From Agreia sp. PsM10 (lineage in GTDB: Bacteria > Actinomycetota > Actinomycetes > Actinomycetales > Microbacteriaceae), in assembly GCF_030433855.1 (NCBI RefSeq), contig NZ_JARUXC010000001.1:1-64000 (forward strand): DNA of 64,000 bases. The letters run 5' to 3'. Made by a program: the position numbers and the translations under genes. Below, one piece after another: positions 24,888-33,360 of the stretch (the first letter of the stretch is position 1; every line of letters starts with the position of its first letter). The notes beneath the pieces are model-generated. The model worked only from the letters and a program-made list of their open reading frames with translations. It was not told where the DNA came from and made no database searches.

Positions 24888-25769
24888 CTAGGCCGGGGCC
24901 TTCTCGACGGTGATGTCTTCTTCGGTGTGCAGCCGCACCCATCCGGTTCGAGGCGAACCGTCGGCGCGACCGGCGAGAACGGGCGCCATGACGTCGGCGT
25001 CGATGAGCTCGCCGAAATCGAGCCCGGTGAGGCTCGCCACGTCGTCGACCGGAACCTGATAGCTGAAGTACGGGCCGAGCGGGGGAGGACTGCCGTCGAT
25101 GAGGGCCTGCGCGCTGGCGTCGTTGAGGTCGATGTCCGAGAGCTGGGGCGACTGGTCGAGCACGAAGGCCGCGGCTCGCAGGGCGTCGGCGCCGGATGCG
25201 TCGGTCGTCCAGGCGACGACCTTCCAGAAGGCCTGGGGGATGCCCACACCCCGGTAGAGCGGATCGTTCAGTGCCAGAACGGGCGCGGTGAAGACGCTGA
25301 TCCGGTTGCGGTTGGCCTGCGCGTAGGCGAGCACGTGGTCTTCGAGACCGAGCCACAGCTCTTTGGACTGGTTGAACTCGCCGGCCTGCGGAGCGGCATT
25401 CGTGTACGCGAACGTATCGACATTCGCCCGGGCGGCCGTCGCGCGGTCGCCCCAGACCGGATCGCGGCGGCGCACCAGGTGTCCGCGATCGAGGTCGTTG
25501 CCCGCATAGACATCCGGTCCGGTCTGTTCGTTCTCGGGGATCCGGTCGTCGAGGTGCCAGTCGTCCCCGCGGTCGAGGTCGAGCAGCAGCTCGCCGTCGA
25601 TGTTCACTCCGGTCGACTGCGCGAGCCGCCTGACGGGATCGAGCAGCACCGTGAAGTGCGTGTACGCGAGCTCACGAACGGGCGAACCCACGGCCGGTGC
25701 GGGCAGGGCGACCGGAAGAGCGAGGAAGTCTTGCGTGTACCCCGCGCGGTCGGGTGTCGTGGCATCCAT
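24888..25769 (-). CDS. DNA/RNA non-specific endonuclease family protein
   Basis: 293 residues. The catalytic signature DRGHLVRRRD (about residues 112-121) matches the DRGH motif of NucA/NUC1-type beta-beta-alpha-metal nucleases, with a downstream Asn in FAYTNAAPQ as the metal ligand. ATG 25769 is chosen because the frame upstream has no conserved look. Unlike most members, which are exported, there is no signal peptide. That makes a cytosolic or otherwise delivered nuclease possible. It is co-transcribed with the DUF2071 gene immediately downstream. Confidence 0.8.
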   Translation of the reverse strand: MDATTPDRAGYTQDFLALPVALPAPAVGSPVRELAYTHFTVLLDPVRRLAQSTGVNIDGELLLDLDRGDDWHLDDRIPENEQTGPDVYAGNDLDRGHLVRRRDPVWGDRATAARANVDTFAYTNAAPQAGEFNQSKELWLGLEDHVLAYAQANRNRISVFTAPVLALNDPLYRGVGIPQAFWKVVAWTTDASGADALRAAAFVLDQSPQLSDIDLNDASAQALIDGSPPPLGPYFSYQVPVDDVASLTGLDFGELIDADVMAPVLAGRADGSPRTGWVRLHTEEDITVEKAPA

Positions 25770-25869
25770 CGACCCAGTCAACCATCCGAGCGGCCGGGCC
25801 ACGTCGGCAATTCCGACCATTGTCCGAAATCCTCGAACGCGGTATCGGGCAGCGAAGCGGAGGGCTACC

Positions 25870-26385
25870 GTGAGCGACATGCGCGACGAGATGCGAGAGC
25901 TTCTGGCCTCCTGGCGGGCCGTACCAGCGTTCCTCTGCGACCGGCACTTCACGGTTGTGGCGTCGAATACCGCGGCCAGCGCGGTGAGTCCTGCATTCGT
26001 GGAGGGCACGAATCTGGCGCGGTTCGCCTATCTCGAACCGGATGTCGACCGAAACCATGCGATGTGGCCCGAGGCCTCCAGCCAGGTGGCGGCCCTTCTG
26101 AGGGAGTCCCTCGACGAGCACGAGGCGGACCCCTCTTTCCACACGATCGTGGGGGAGCTCTCGGCGCAAAGCCGGGACTTCTCGATCGCGTGGGCCGACG
26201 ACGCCCGAACAGCGAAGACCCGAGGCGTCGTCCCCTTCGACGAGACCCCGGTGGGGCCGATCGTGCTCGCGTACCAGCTGCTGACGGTGCCGGGTGATGA
26301 TCGCGATGTGCTCTTCGTGTGGCACCCCGTCGACGACGGGTCACGGGAGGCTCTAAGACAGCTGCTGGCCCTGCTGGAGGAGTGA
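25870..26385 (+). CDS. Stand-alone MmyB-like ligand-binding domain protein
   Basis: 171 residues corresponding to the C-terminal sensor half of MmyB-type XRE regulators: LLASWRAVPAFLCDRHFTVV, VASNTAASAVSPAF, FVEGTNLARFAYLEPD, then the ending HPVDDGSREALRQLLALL. No helix-turn-helix precedes it. GTG 25870 follows GGAGGG with 5-base spacing; no in-frame HTH exists upstream. The missing DNA-binding half may reflect decay, or a protein that works by binding ligand or pairing with a full-length MmyB. A full-length homologue is encoded 0.9 kb downstream. Its last 33 bases overlap the convergent PucR-type gene. Confidence 0.78.
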   Translation: MSDMRDEMRELLASWRAVPAFLCDRHFTVVASNTAASAVSPAFVEGTNLARFAYLEPDVDRNHAMWPEASSQVAALLRESLDEHEADPSFHTIVGELSAQSRDFSIAWADDARTAKTRGVVPFDETPVGPIVLAYQLLTVPGDDRDVLFVWHPVDDGSREALRQLLALLEE

Positions 26386-27123
26386 GGGCGAGTTCCGGTG
26401 GGAGCTCCAGAGCCGGTCCAGCTTCAAAGCCATATGCAGGCTGCTGCGAGCCGATCCGTCGTGCAGAGCGTCGCGAACCGCATCCGGTGCCTTGTCGAGC
26501 CGGTAGTAGAGCGTGGTGCGGTGAATGTGCAGCCGGGCGCAGGCGTCGCCGATGCGGCCGGCCACGTCGAGGTAGACCTCGACGGTCTCGCGGTAGATCG
26601 CGTTCGACGGATCGAGGAGCACCTCGGCGGCCGGCGAGATGTCACGAACACGAACGGAGCCCGGCGCGATGCGGCTCAGCATGATCCAGGGCCCGAGGTC
26701 GCCGTACCAGCCGACCTCGGCGAGCTCGGGCAGGGCCGTAAGGATGCCCGCGGCCCGTTCGGCGCGCTCCGCCGCCGGTGCGAGGTCGTAGTCGGTGTTC
26801 TCGACGAGCGCGGCGCCGATCGCGACGATGCGCAACTCGAACCTGCCGGCCATCGAGCGGATCCGCTCGGCGAGCTCCGCATCTGTGTCTCCGGGTCGCG
26901 CCCGTGTGACGAAGAACAGGCATCCGGACTGCTCGCCCACGAACGCCGTGCCGAGACCCGCCGAGGTCACGATCCGGCCCGCTAGGGCTCGCGCTCTGAG
27001 CCCACCGGCCTGGGGGTCGATGACGACGGCCCAGACCGACGAGGGAAAGCCGGGACCGATCCGCTGGTGGGCCATCGCCGACGAGGACGTGATGCGCTCA
27101 TCTGTCAGCTGGTAGAGAGTCAT
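26353..27123 (-). CDS. PucR/CdaR-type transcriptional regulator
   Basis: 256 residues. The C-terminus carries the PucR helix-turn-helix: ETVEVYLDVAGRIGDACARL then HIHRTTLYYRLDKA. The N-terminal two thirds have no PucR purine-sensing domain; they look like a GGDEF-like CdaR middle domain (SAGLGTAFVGEQSGCLFFVT). Related proteins control purine, sugar-acid or amino-acid catabolism. The start is ATG 27123, because TAGACT (27131-27136) lies 7 bases upstream with no Shine-Dalgarno, indicating a leaderless mRNA. It is divergent from an XRE-MmyB regulator. Confidence 0.8.
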   Translation of the reverse strand: MTLYQLTDERITSSSAMAHQRIGPGFPSSVWAVVIDPQAGGLRARALAGRIVTSAGLGTAFVGEQSGCLFFVTRARPGDTDAELAERIRSMAGRFELRIVAIGAALVENTDYDLAPAAERAERAAGILTALPELAEVGWYGDLGPWIMLSRIAPGSVRVRDISPAAEVLLDPSNAIYRETVEVYLDVAGRIGDACARLHIHRTTLYYRLDKAPDAVRDALHDGSARSSLHMALKLDRLWSSHRNSPSLLQQGQQLS

Positions 27124-27307
27124 GGTCGCGAGTCTAGAAGCGACGATCGAGCCGCCACATGGCCGTGCCATTACCACCCTCACGTCGCCGCAATCATGTC
27201 CGTTTCTGCACCATGCAGGGCTGAACGCGCTCTCACTCCGGATGCGCGGCGTCGGTGAGAATCTTTCGTGGGCCCTTCCGGCTCCGTCGAGGTGAGGAAG
27301 AAGAGGC

Positions 27308-28228
27308 ATGGGCGCGTCAGCGAGTCCGTTGGGGGAGTATCTTCGCGCGAGACGCAAGCTCCTGAAGCCCGAAGACGTGGGTCTGCCGCTCGATGCAGCC
27401 CGCCGTGTGCCCGGCCTGCGACGGGAGGAGGTCGCCGCACGGGCCGACATCAGCCCCGAGTACTATCTGCGAATCGAACAGGGTCGCGACAGGCGGCCGT
27501 CGGAGCAGGTCGTGCGCTCGCTGGCGAAGGCCCTCCTGCTCGATGACGACGGCGCGAACTACCTGTTCCGTGTGGCCAGGCCGCTTCCCTACCTGCGAGC
27601 CGTGCGCGAGCCCTCCGTGGTGAGTGACAGCGTGCGACGCCTGCTCGATGCGTGGACCCAGACTCCGGCGTATGTGACCGACGCCAATCTCGACGTGCTG
27701 GCCGCGAACCGCCTGGCGCGTCTCGTGTCGCCCGGCATCCTCGTGCCCGGAACCAACCTTCTCGAGGCCGCATACGACCACCTCACGATGACGACCGTGA
27801 AGAACGGCGCAGACGTCGGGCTCGAATGGGAGGAGACGATCCGCGAGTACATCGGGGCCCTGCGGTTCAACGGCGACCCCGACGACGCGCGGCTTCAGGA
27901 TGTCGTCGGCCGGCTCTCGAGTCGGCACCTGTCGTTCCGGCGCATCTGGGCCGAGCACGACGTGAGTCGGCTCACGACAGGGCTGAGGCCGGTGACCATC
28001 GAGCCGTTCGGCCGGGTCGATCTCGTCTGGCAGACCCTCGGCATCCCTCGGTCGCCCCGGCAGTTTCTCACGACCTACATGGCCGAGCCCGGATCCCGTT
28101 CGGCGCAGGCGCTCAGAGCCCTGTCGAGCCGTTCGTCGTCAGACCCTGGCGTCGCGTCGGGTGGACTGGAATCGACGCTGGTACTCGGAGGGCGTGATCG
28201 TGAATCGGGCGACGAACGAGCGTCGTAG
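27308..28228 (+). CDS. XRE-family MmyB-type regulator
   Basis: 306 residues. The N-terminal HTH has the characteristic VPGLRREEVAARADISPEYY and RIEQGRDRRPSEQVVRSLA (about residues 34-75). The C-terminal MmyB ligand-binding domain (~105-265) contains YVTDANLDVLAANRLARLV and VPGTNLLEAAYDHL. Family members bind fatty-acid-like ligands in one structure and often regulate adjacent oxidoreductases. ATG 27308 has GAGGAAGAAGAGG upstream. The 3' end (about 30 codons, Ser/Arg/Gly-rich) overlaps the convergent GlxA-type gene by 90 bases and is unlikely to be structured. Confidence 0.85.
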   Translation: MGASASPLGEYLRARRKLLKPEDVGLPLDAARRVPGLRREEVAARADISPEYYLRIEQGRDRRPSEQVVRSLAKALLLDDDGANYLFRVARPLPYLRAVREPSVVSDSVRRLLDAWTQTPAYVTDANLDVLAANRLARLVSPGILVPGTNLLEAAYDHLTMTTVKNGADVGLEWEETIREYIGALRFNGDPDDARLQDVVGRLSSRHLSFRRIWAEHDVSRLTTGLRPVTIEPFGRVDLVWQTLGIPRSPRQFLTTYMAEPGSRSAQALRALSSRSSSDPGVASGGLESTLVLGGRDRESGDERAS

Positions 28229-29134
28229 CGACACCGGCGTCGCGTAGCCAGAGTGTGCGGCGGCATCGGCCACCGATGCGCCGGAGTCGAGATACGACAC
28301 GGCCAGGTCGAGGCGCATGGAGGTGACGTATTCGATCGGCGACATGCCCAGCTCGTCGCGCATCACCCGGGTCAGGTGTCGCGGACTCACGTTCGCGAAG
28401 GATGCCAGGCTGCCGACCGTGTAAGGCCTCGACGGGTCCTCGCTGATGTGATCGGTGATCACGGTGATGAGGGGAGTGCGAGGGGGAGGGCCCTGGAGCG
28501 CCGCGGAGAATTGCGACTGGTTGCCGGAGCGCTTCATGTGCACGAGAAGAAGCTGGGCCACCGACCGGGCAACCCCCGGGCCGTAGTCGAGCTCGAGCAA
28601 CGAGAGTGCGAGGTCGATGCCCGCAGCGACGCCGGCGGACGTGAAGGTGTTGCCGTCGTGCACGAAGATGGCTTCGGCCTGAACGTCGATGTCGGGAAAC
28701 CGCTCCGCCAGGGTCGAGCTGAACTTCCAGTGGGTCGTCGCCGACTTGCCGGCGAGGAGGCCCGCGGCGGCGAGGCCGAAGGCTCCCGTGCAGATGCCGG
28801 CGATGCGGGTCGACCGTGAGGCCAGCTCGGCGACCGCGTCGAGGAGCTGCGGATCGGCGAACACGGTCAGCGCCTTCTCTGTGCCCGGCACGATGAGCGT
28901 GTCGAGACGACCCGCATCCGCCACCGACGTCTGCACCGCCACCTGGATGCCCATCGAGGTCGTCACGGGCTGCCCGGTGCGGGAGATGGTGACGATCTCG
29001 TAGCCCGCCGAGCGCTGGTTGGCCTCGAAGAACACCTCGGCCGGCCCGACGAAGTCGAGCATCTTCACGTCGTCGAAGAGCAGGATGCCGACGCGCGGCA
29101 GCCGCCGGGCTGCGGTCGACGGAGTGGAGTGCAT
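28139..29134 (-). CDS. GlxA-type AraC regulator with DJ-1/PfpI domain
   Basis: 331 residues. The N-terminal DJ-1/PfpI-like domain (~13-180) includes VGILLFDDVKMLDFVGPAEV, LIVPGTEKAL and the elbow IAGICTGAFGLAAAG with Cys. The C-terminal AraC HTH pair (~225-320) includes SLASFANVSPRHLTRVMRDE and AAHSGYATPVSLRRSFVARF. Such proteins often regulate choline, carnitine or amino-acid use. ATG 29134 has no convincing Shine-Dalgarno. An 18-bp inverted repeat lies just upstream at 29160-29202. The target genes are not evident here. Confidence 0.85.
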   Translation of the reverse strand: MHSTPSTAARRLPRVGILLFDDVKMLDFVGPAEVFFEANQRSAGYEIVTISRTGQPVTTSMGIQVAVQTSVADAGRLDTLIVPGTEKALTVFADPQLLDAVAELASRSTRIAGICTGAFGLAAAGLLAGKSATTHWKFSSTLAERFPDIDVQAEAIFVHDGNTFTSAGVAAGIDLALSLLELDYGPGVARSVAQLLLVHMKRSGNQSQFSAALQGPPPRTPLITVITDHISEDPSRPYTVGSLASFANVSPRHLTRVMRDELGMSPIEYVTSMRLDLAVSYLDSGASVADAAAHSGYATPVSLRRSFVARFTITPSEYQRRFQSTRRDARV

Positions 29135-29159
29135 GTTGTCCTGACGTCAGGCGCGACCT

Positions 29160-29202
29160 GATTCTGGAGCGCAGGCTCTATTAAAGCCTACGTTCCAGAA
29201 TC
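29160..29202. repeat. Long inverted repeat between mmpL and glxA-type genes
   Basis: GATTCTGGAGCGCAGGCT (29160-29177) faces AGCCTACGTTCCAGAATC (29185-29202): 16 of 18 pairs match and the other two are G-T, with a 7-base loop. It follows the mmpL stop directly and may end that transcript, or bind a regulator of the next gene. Confidence 0.7.
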
Positions 29203-29212
29203 AGACCATCGG

Positions 29213-31705
29213 TCAGTGCAGCTGGTGTCCGCCGCGCTCGAGCGAGGCACCCTCGACATCGACGTTCGGCAGCACCTTCTCGAGCCACTTCGGCAGCCAC
29301 CACGCGGAGGTTCCGAGCAGGTGCATCACGGCCGGAATGATGAGAAGCCGCACCACGAACGCGTCGAGCAGCACGCCCAGTGCCAGGCCTAGGCCGATCG
29401 ACTGGATCATGACCGAGTTCGAGAAGATGAACCCGGCGAAGACGCTCGTCATGATGAGGGCCGCGGCGATGACCACCGTGCGGCCCGCGTGCACACCGCG
29501 CTGCACGGCGAGGCGGGCGGACGAGCCGTGTGTGAAGGATTCACGCATGCCGCTCACAAGGAACAGCTGGTAGTCCATCGCGAGACCGAACAGAACACCG
29601 ACCACCAGGATCGGCAGGAAGCTCAGGATGGGGCCCGGATCGTGGACACCGAAGACCACGGAGAGCCAGCCCCACTGGAACACGGCGGTGATGCCGCCGA
29701 ACGCGGCGAACAGCGAGAGGACGAAGCCGATCGTCGCCGTGATGGGCACGAGGATCGATCGGAACACCAGGATCAGGATGATCAGCGACAGACCGACCAC
29801 CACGAGCAGGTAGACGGGGAGCGCGTCGGCGAGCTTCTCGCTGACGTCGATGTTGCCCGACGCGTTTCCGGCCACGCCCAGTTCTGCCACACCGTCGATG
29901 TCGAGGCCGCGCAGGTCGCGCACGAGCTGCTCCGTGGACTCGCTTGTCGGCCCCTCCTCGGGAATCACCTGGAAGGCAAGGAGCATGTCGTCGTCGGACG
30001 CACCGATCGGGGCGACGGCCACCACGTCGTTCTCGGCCTTGAGCAGCGTGCCGATACGCACCTGCTCGGAGACGAGGTCGTCGTCGGTGATCGCGGTGTC
30101 GAGATCGGCGACCACGATCAGCGGCCCGTTGACGCCCGCGCCGAACTTGTCGTCGACCAGCTTGTAGGCCTTGTAGGCGCTCGAGTCGACGGGCTCCGAC
30201 GAGCCGGCGGGCAGTCCGAGTCGCATCGAGAGCGCCGGGATGGCGACGACGAGCAGCACGGCGGTGCCGATCACGACGGTGATGACGGCGCGGAGCGTGT
30301 TCATGGGCTTCGTGGGCACCCGCTTCTGGTGGTCGGTGTGTCCGACGCGGGCCCGGGCCTTCTTGGTGAGGATCTTCTGCCCGAGCAGGCGCAGGAGCGC
30401 CGGCGTGAGAGTGATCGCGATGAGGATCGCGACGAACACGCAGACGGCGCCAACGGTTCCCATGAGGCCGAGGAACGGGATTCCGGTGAGGTTGAGGGCG
30501 AGCAGGGCGATCAGCACGGTCGATCCGGCGAAGACCACGGCGTTGCCCGAGGTGCCGTTGGCGAGCCCGATCGACTCCCTCAGCTCGAGACCGTTGCGCA
30601 GCTGGGTCCTGTGCCGGTTCAGGATGAACAGGGAGTAGTCGATTCCCACCGCGAGACCGAGCATGACGCCGAGCACGGGCGTGACCGAGAGCATGGTGAC
30701 CGTACCCGACAGCGCCAGCGAGGCGAGCACGCCCACGCCCACGCCGATGATGGCGTTGATGAGAGGCAGGGCTGCGCCGATGAGCGTGCCGAGCATCACG
30801 AAGAGCACGACGGCGGCGAAGATCACGCCGCCGATCTCTCCCGGGCCGAGAACCTCGGGGATCGTCGCCGCGATGTCGTTGGACACCTCGACGGTCACAC
30901 CGTCGATGTCCGCATCGTTCAGTGTCTCGACGACCGCCTCCTTCGCCTCCGAGGGAACGAGGTTGAGCGACTTGTCGAACTGGATGCCGCCGACCGCGGT
31001 CGTGTTGTCGGTCGAGACCTGGCGGATGTTCGAGGCCAGGTCGAGCAGCTTGGCTCCCTCTTCGAGGGTGGCGCTCTGCGTTTCGAGCTCGGCGCGGCCG
31101 GAGTCGATGGTCGCCTGCTGGTTCGCCAGCTCGGCGTTGCCGGCATCGATCTGCGCCTGCTGTGCGTCGAGCTGGGGCTGGGCCGCGGCCAACTGGCCGG
31201 ATGCCTCTGCCTGGGCGCGTGCCTGGTCGAGCTGCTGCTGGCCGGCGGCGGCCTGGCTCTTCGCGCTGTCGAGCAGCGCCTGGCCGTCGTCGAGCTTCTT
31301 CGTGCCGTCGGCGATCTGCTGTCGGCCGTCGACGACCTTCTGGGCGGAGTCGTCGATCTGGGCCTGCGTGTCGAAGGGGTTGGTCGTCGCCTTCACGTCG
31401 TCGAGCTCCGTCGCCTTCTCGAGCAGCGCACCGATGGCCGTCTTCTGCTCATCGGTGAAGGCGGTGTCGTCGGTGGTCGTGAAGACCACGGTTCCGCGCC
31501 CGCCGCTCGCCGACGGGAACTTCTCGGCCAGTTCGTCGCTGACCTTCTGGGTCGCCGTGCCGGGAATGCTCACCGCGGAGGTGAGGGTGCCGCCGAACAG
31601 CGCGAACGCTCCTCCGGCAAGGCCCAGGATGACGATCCAGGCGACGATGACCAACCAGGCGCGGCGGGCCGAGAACATACCGAGGCGGTAGAGGAGCGAT
31701 GCCAT
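29213..31705 (-). CDS. MmpL/RND-family exporter
   Basis: 830 residues, about 12 membrane helices in two MMPL halves. The first half has GLAVGIDYSLFILNRHRTQL and the second GLAMDYQLFLVSGMRESF, the proton-relay segments of this family. The first outer loop (about residues 95-225) is a long Gln/Ala/Asp-rich coiled coil (QQLDQARAQAEASGQL). Such proteins export lipids or drugs using proton motive force. ATG 31705 begins MASLLYRLGMFSARRAW, the normal family start. It is downstream of and on the same strand as a TetR gene, 91 bases apart, which probably represses it. Confidence 0.88.
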   Translation of the reverse strand: MASLLYRLGMFSARRAWLVIVAWIVILGLAGGAFALFGGTLTSAVSIPGTATQKVSDELAEKFPSASGGRGTVVFTTTDDTAFTDEQKTAIGALLEKATELDDVKATTNPFDTQAQIDDSAQKVVDGRQQIADGTKKLDDGQALLDSAKSQAAAGQQQLDQARAQAEASGQLAAAQPQLDAQQAQIDAGNAELANQQATIDSGRAELETQSATLEEGAKLLDLASNIRQVSTDNTTAVGGIQFDKSLNLVPSEAKEAVVETLNDADIDGVTVEVSNDIAATIPEVLGPGEIGGVIFAAVVLFVMLGTLIGAALPLINAIIGVGVGVLASLALSGTVTMLSVTPVLGVMLGLAVGIDYSLFILNRHRTQLRNGLELRESIGLANGTSGNAVVFAGSTVLIALLALNLTGIPFLGLMGTVGAVCVFVAILIAITLTPALLRLLGQKILTKKARARVGHTDHQKRVPTKPMNTLRAVITVVIGTAVLLVVAIPALSMRLGLPAGSSEPVDSSAYKAYKLVDDKFGAGVNGPLIVVADLDTAITDDDLVSEQVRIGTLLKAENDVVAVAPIGASDDDMLLAFQVIPEEGPTSESTEQLVRDLRGLDIDGVAELGVAGNASGNIDVSEKLADALPVYLLVVVGLSLIILILVFRSILVPITATIGFVLSLFAAFGGITAVFQWGWLSVVFGVHDPGPILSFLPILVVGVLFGLAMDYQLFLVSGMRESFTHGSSARLAVQRGVHAGRTVVIAAALIMTSVFAGFIFSNSVMIQSIGLGLALGVLLDAFVVRLLIIPAVMHLLGTSAWWLPKWLEKVLPNVDVEGASLERGGHQLH

Positions 31706-31796
31706 GTTTCTCAGTTTCTTTCTGAAATGAGCGGGTGACGGGGGAGAAGTCTCACGTCGCATCATCGGGAAGAGAGAGGGGGATCGGGGGCGGAAC

Positions 31797-32429
31797 CTAG
31801 CTCGGTGCGGAGTATCCGTCGCGGACGATTCCGATGAAGCGGTCGAGAAGGCTGTCCCAGAGGCTCCGAGATGCGGCGTCGAGCGTTCCGCCGGTCTGGA
31901 TCATCCACTGTCGAGCGACCACGGCGATGCCGTTCATCAGCGTGCTCACGAGGATCGCGACCTCGAATTCATCGACGCCACTGCGCCGAACGAGTTCGAC
32001 CGCGAGATCTTCGGTCGACCGCATGAACACGCTGTCGGCATTCTGCGTGCGTGCGTCGTCGCCGTCGAGAAGTCCGAAGAAATAGGTGACCAGACTGGGC
32101 AGATCCATCTCTTTGATCGCCGTGGTGACCTCCGCGAAGAGGACCACGCGGCTGCCGTGGCTCGAGGGCGTGACGCTGGCGGCTGCAAGGAAGTCGTCGA
32201 TCGCACGGCTGAGGGTGCGGGTGCAGCTGGTCATGATCACGTCGTCGAGTGACGAGAAATGATTGAAAACGGTGCGACGGGCGATGTCCGCGCGATCCGC
32301 GAGTTCGTCGACACTGAAGCGAGCCTCTCCTCTTTCGAGAATCAGCGAGTCGGCGGCATCGAGAATGGCTTCACGGTGCCGCGCCTTCAACTCGGCTCGG
32401 CGATCCATCAGGATCGGCTTGGTGTTCAC
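31797..32429 (-). CDS. TetR-family regulator of the mmpL gene
   Basis: 210 residues. N-terminal TetR helix-turn-helix: REAILDAADSLILERGEARF, SVDELADRADIARRTVFNHF (about residues 18-57). The C-terminal part is the variable ligand/dimer domain. It starts at GTG 32429, 6 bases after a TAGTGT box (32436-32441), so it is likely leaderless. A 24-bp imperfect palindrome overlaps that box. The mmpL exporter follows on the same strand, a standard repressor-exporter pair. The inducer is unknown. Confidence 0.85.
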   Translation of the reverse strand: MNTKPILMDRRAELKARHREAILDAADSLILERGEARFSVDELADRADIARRTVFNHFSSLDDVIMTSCTRTLSRAIDDFLAAASVTPSSHGSRVVLFAEVTTAIKEMDLPSLVTYFFGLLDGDDARTQNADSVFMRSTEDLAVELVRRSGVDEFEVAILVSTLMNGIAVVARQWMIQTGGTLDAASRSLWDSLLDRFIGIVRDGYSAPS

Positions 32430-32437
32430 GTCATTAC

Positions 32438-32461
32438 ACTACGTGCAACGACGCACTGAGT
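32438..32461. promoter_or_regulatory. Candidate TetR operator
   Basis: An imperfect palindrome with arms ACT..GTGC and GCAC..AGT (8 of 12 positions symmetric). GTGCAAC also occurs twice as a direct repeat (32443-32449 and 32460-32466). It overlaps the predicted -10 box of the tetR gene. Confidence 0.5.
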
Positions 32462-32471
32462 GCAACCTGCC

Positions 32472-32957
32472 TTAGTCGACCAGCAGCGCGTCGATCTGGC
32501 CCATCGCCAGCGTCATGCCCTCCTGCATGCCCATGTCGATCATCTTCTCGAGCTGCTCGATGCTCACGAATCGGCTGAGCGTCGTCATCCGCGTCTTCCC
32601 GTCGACCGATTCGAGGGTGACGATGGCATGCACGGGCTCGATCGAATCGTCGGGGTTGCCATTCTCGTCGGCGAAACCGTCGTCGAACTCCAGACGAGTG
32701 GGCGCGTCGACCGCCGTGACGAGCCACCAGCCGCCGGCCTTCGTGCCGTCGGGTCCTGTCATGTAGTACGAGGAGCGGGAGCCCACCCTGAGTTCGTGCG
32801 TGGTGAACGTGGCGGGCCAGGTCGGCGGGCCCCACCACCGTTCGAGCTGGTGAGGATCCTCCCAGACCTGCCAGACCCTGTCGACGTCGGCCGCGAATTC
32901 GGCGACGAACGTGAGGGTGAGTGCGTCTGCGTCCTTGTCTACGCTGAGAATGGTCAT
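32472..32957 (-). CDS. SRPBCC (AHSA1-type) domain protein
   Basis: 161 residues, one START/Bet v1-like fold. The signature VWQVWEDPHQLERWWGPPTW is near the N-terminus (about residues 28-47), followed by GGWWLVTAVDAPTRLEFDDG. The C-terminal helix (EQLEKMIDMGMQEGM) closes the ligand pocket. Function unknown; members bind hydrophobic ligands. It lies 10 bases after an ArsR gene on the same strand, the very common ArsR-SRPBCC pair. Confidence 0.87.
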   Translation of the reverse strand: MTILSVDKDADALTLTFVAEFAADVDRVWQVWEDPHQLERWWGPPTWPATFTTHELRVGSRSSYYMTGPDGTKAGGWWLVTAVDAPTRLEFDDGFADENGNPDDSIEPVHAIVTLESVDGKTRMTTLSRFVSIEQLEKMIDMGMQEGMTLAMGQIDALLVD

Positions 32958-32967
32958 GACTGCTCCT

Positions 32968-33303
32968 TCAGGGATCTTCGGCGAGGATGTCGTCGATGCG
33001 TCGGGCGCGCTGCGCCCAGATCTGCTCGAACGCGGTCAGCAGCGTCTGTGCCCTGCCGATCGTGTCGATGCGGCTGTGCACGAGCTGTTCTCTGCCCCGG
33101 CGTTCCTTTGTCACGAGGAGCGCACGCTCGAGCACCGTCACGTGCTTCTGCACGGCGGCGAAGCTCATGTCGTAGTGCTCGGAGAGCGACGTCACCGACT
33201 GGCCGACGACGAGCACGCGGCTCACGATGTCGCGCCTCGTCGCATCCGCCAGTGCCTGGAAGATGCGGTCGATCTCGGCGTCGGTCACTTCATGTACAAC
33301 CAT
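32968..33303 (-). CDS. ArsR-family regulator paired with SRPBCC
   Basis: 111 residues, winged helix. The recognition region is SVTSLSEHYDMSFAAVQKHV with VLERALLVTKERRGREQLVH as the wing. There are no metal-binding Cys clusters, so it is of the non-metal subgroup. The ATG lies inside a perfect 20-bp palindrome (33294-33313), and TAACGT (33312-33317) is 8 bases upstream, so the mRNA is probably leaderless and shut off by its own product. Confidence 0.85.
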   Translation of the reverse strand: MVVHEVTDAEIDRIFQALADATRRDIVSRVLVVGQSVTSLSEHYDMSFAAVQKHVTVLERALLVTKERRGREQLVHSRIDTIGRAQTLLTAFEQIWAQRARRIDDILAEDP

Positions 33304-33313
33304 TTGGTTGTAC
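33294..33313. promoter_or_regulatory. Palindromic ArsR operator over the start codon
   Basis: GTACAACCATTTGGTTGTAC has perfect 9-bp arms around TT. It covers the ATG of the arsR-type gene and touches the predicted -10 box. Confidence 0.75.
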
Positions 33314-33360
33314 GTTACGCCTCACCGGCACGCAGGGCAAGACCCATGGTTCAGTTCGGG

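Noticed and set aside
25870-26385. Frameshifted full-length XRE-MmyB gene
   Set aside because: The 100 bases upstream contain no HTH-like frame in any phase, and a good Shine-Dalgarno precedes the GTG, so the short form looks intact.
29489-31738. Very long open frame (749 codons) on the plus strand opposite the mmpL gene
   Set aside because: Its product is charged and of low complexity, has no family features, and mirrors the codon bias of the real gene. The same applies to the 908-codon frame at 32911-35637 opposite the penicillin-binding protein.
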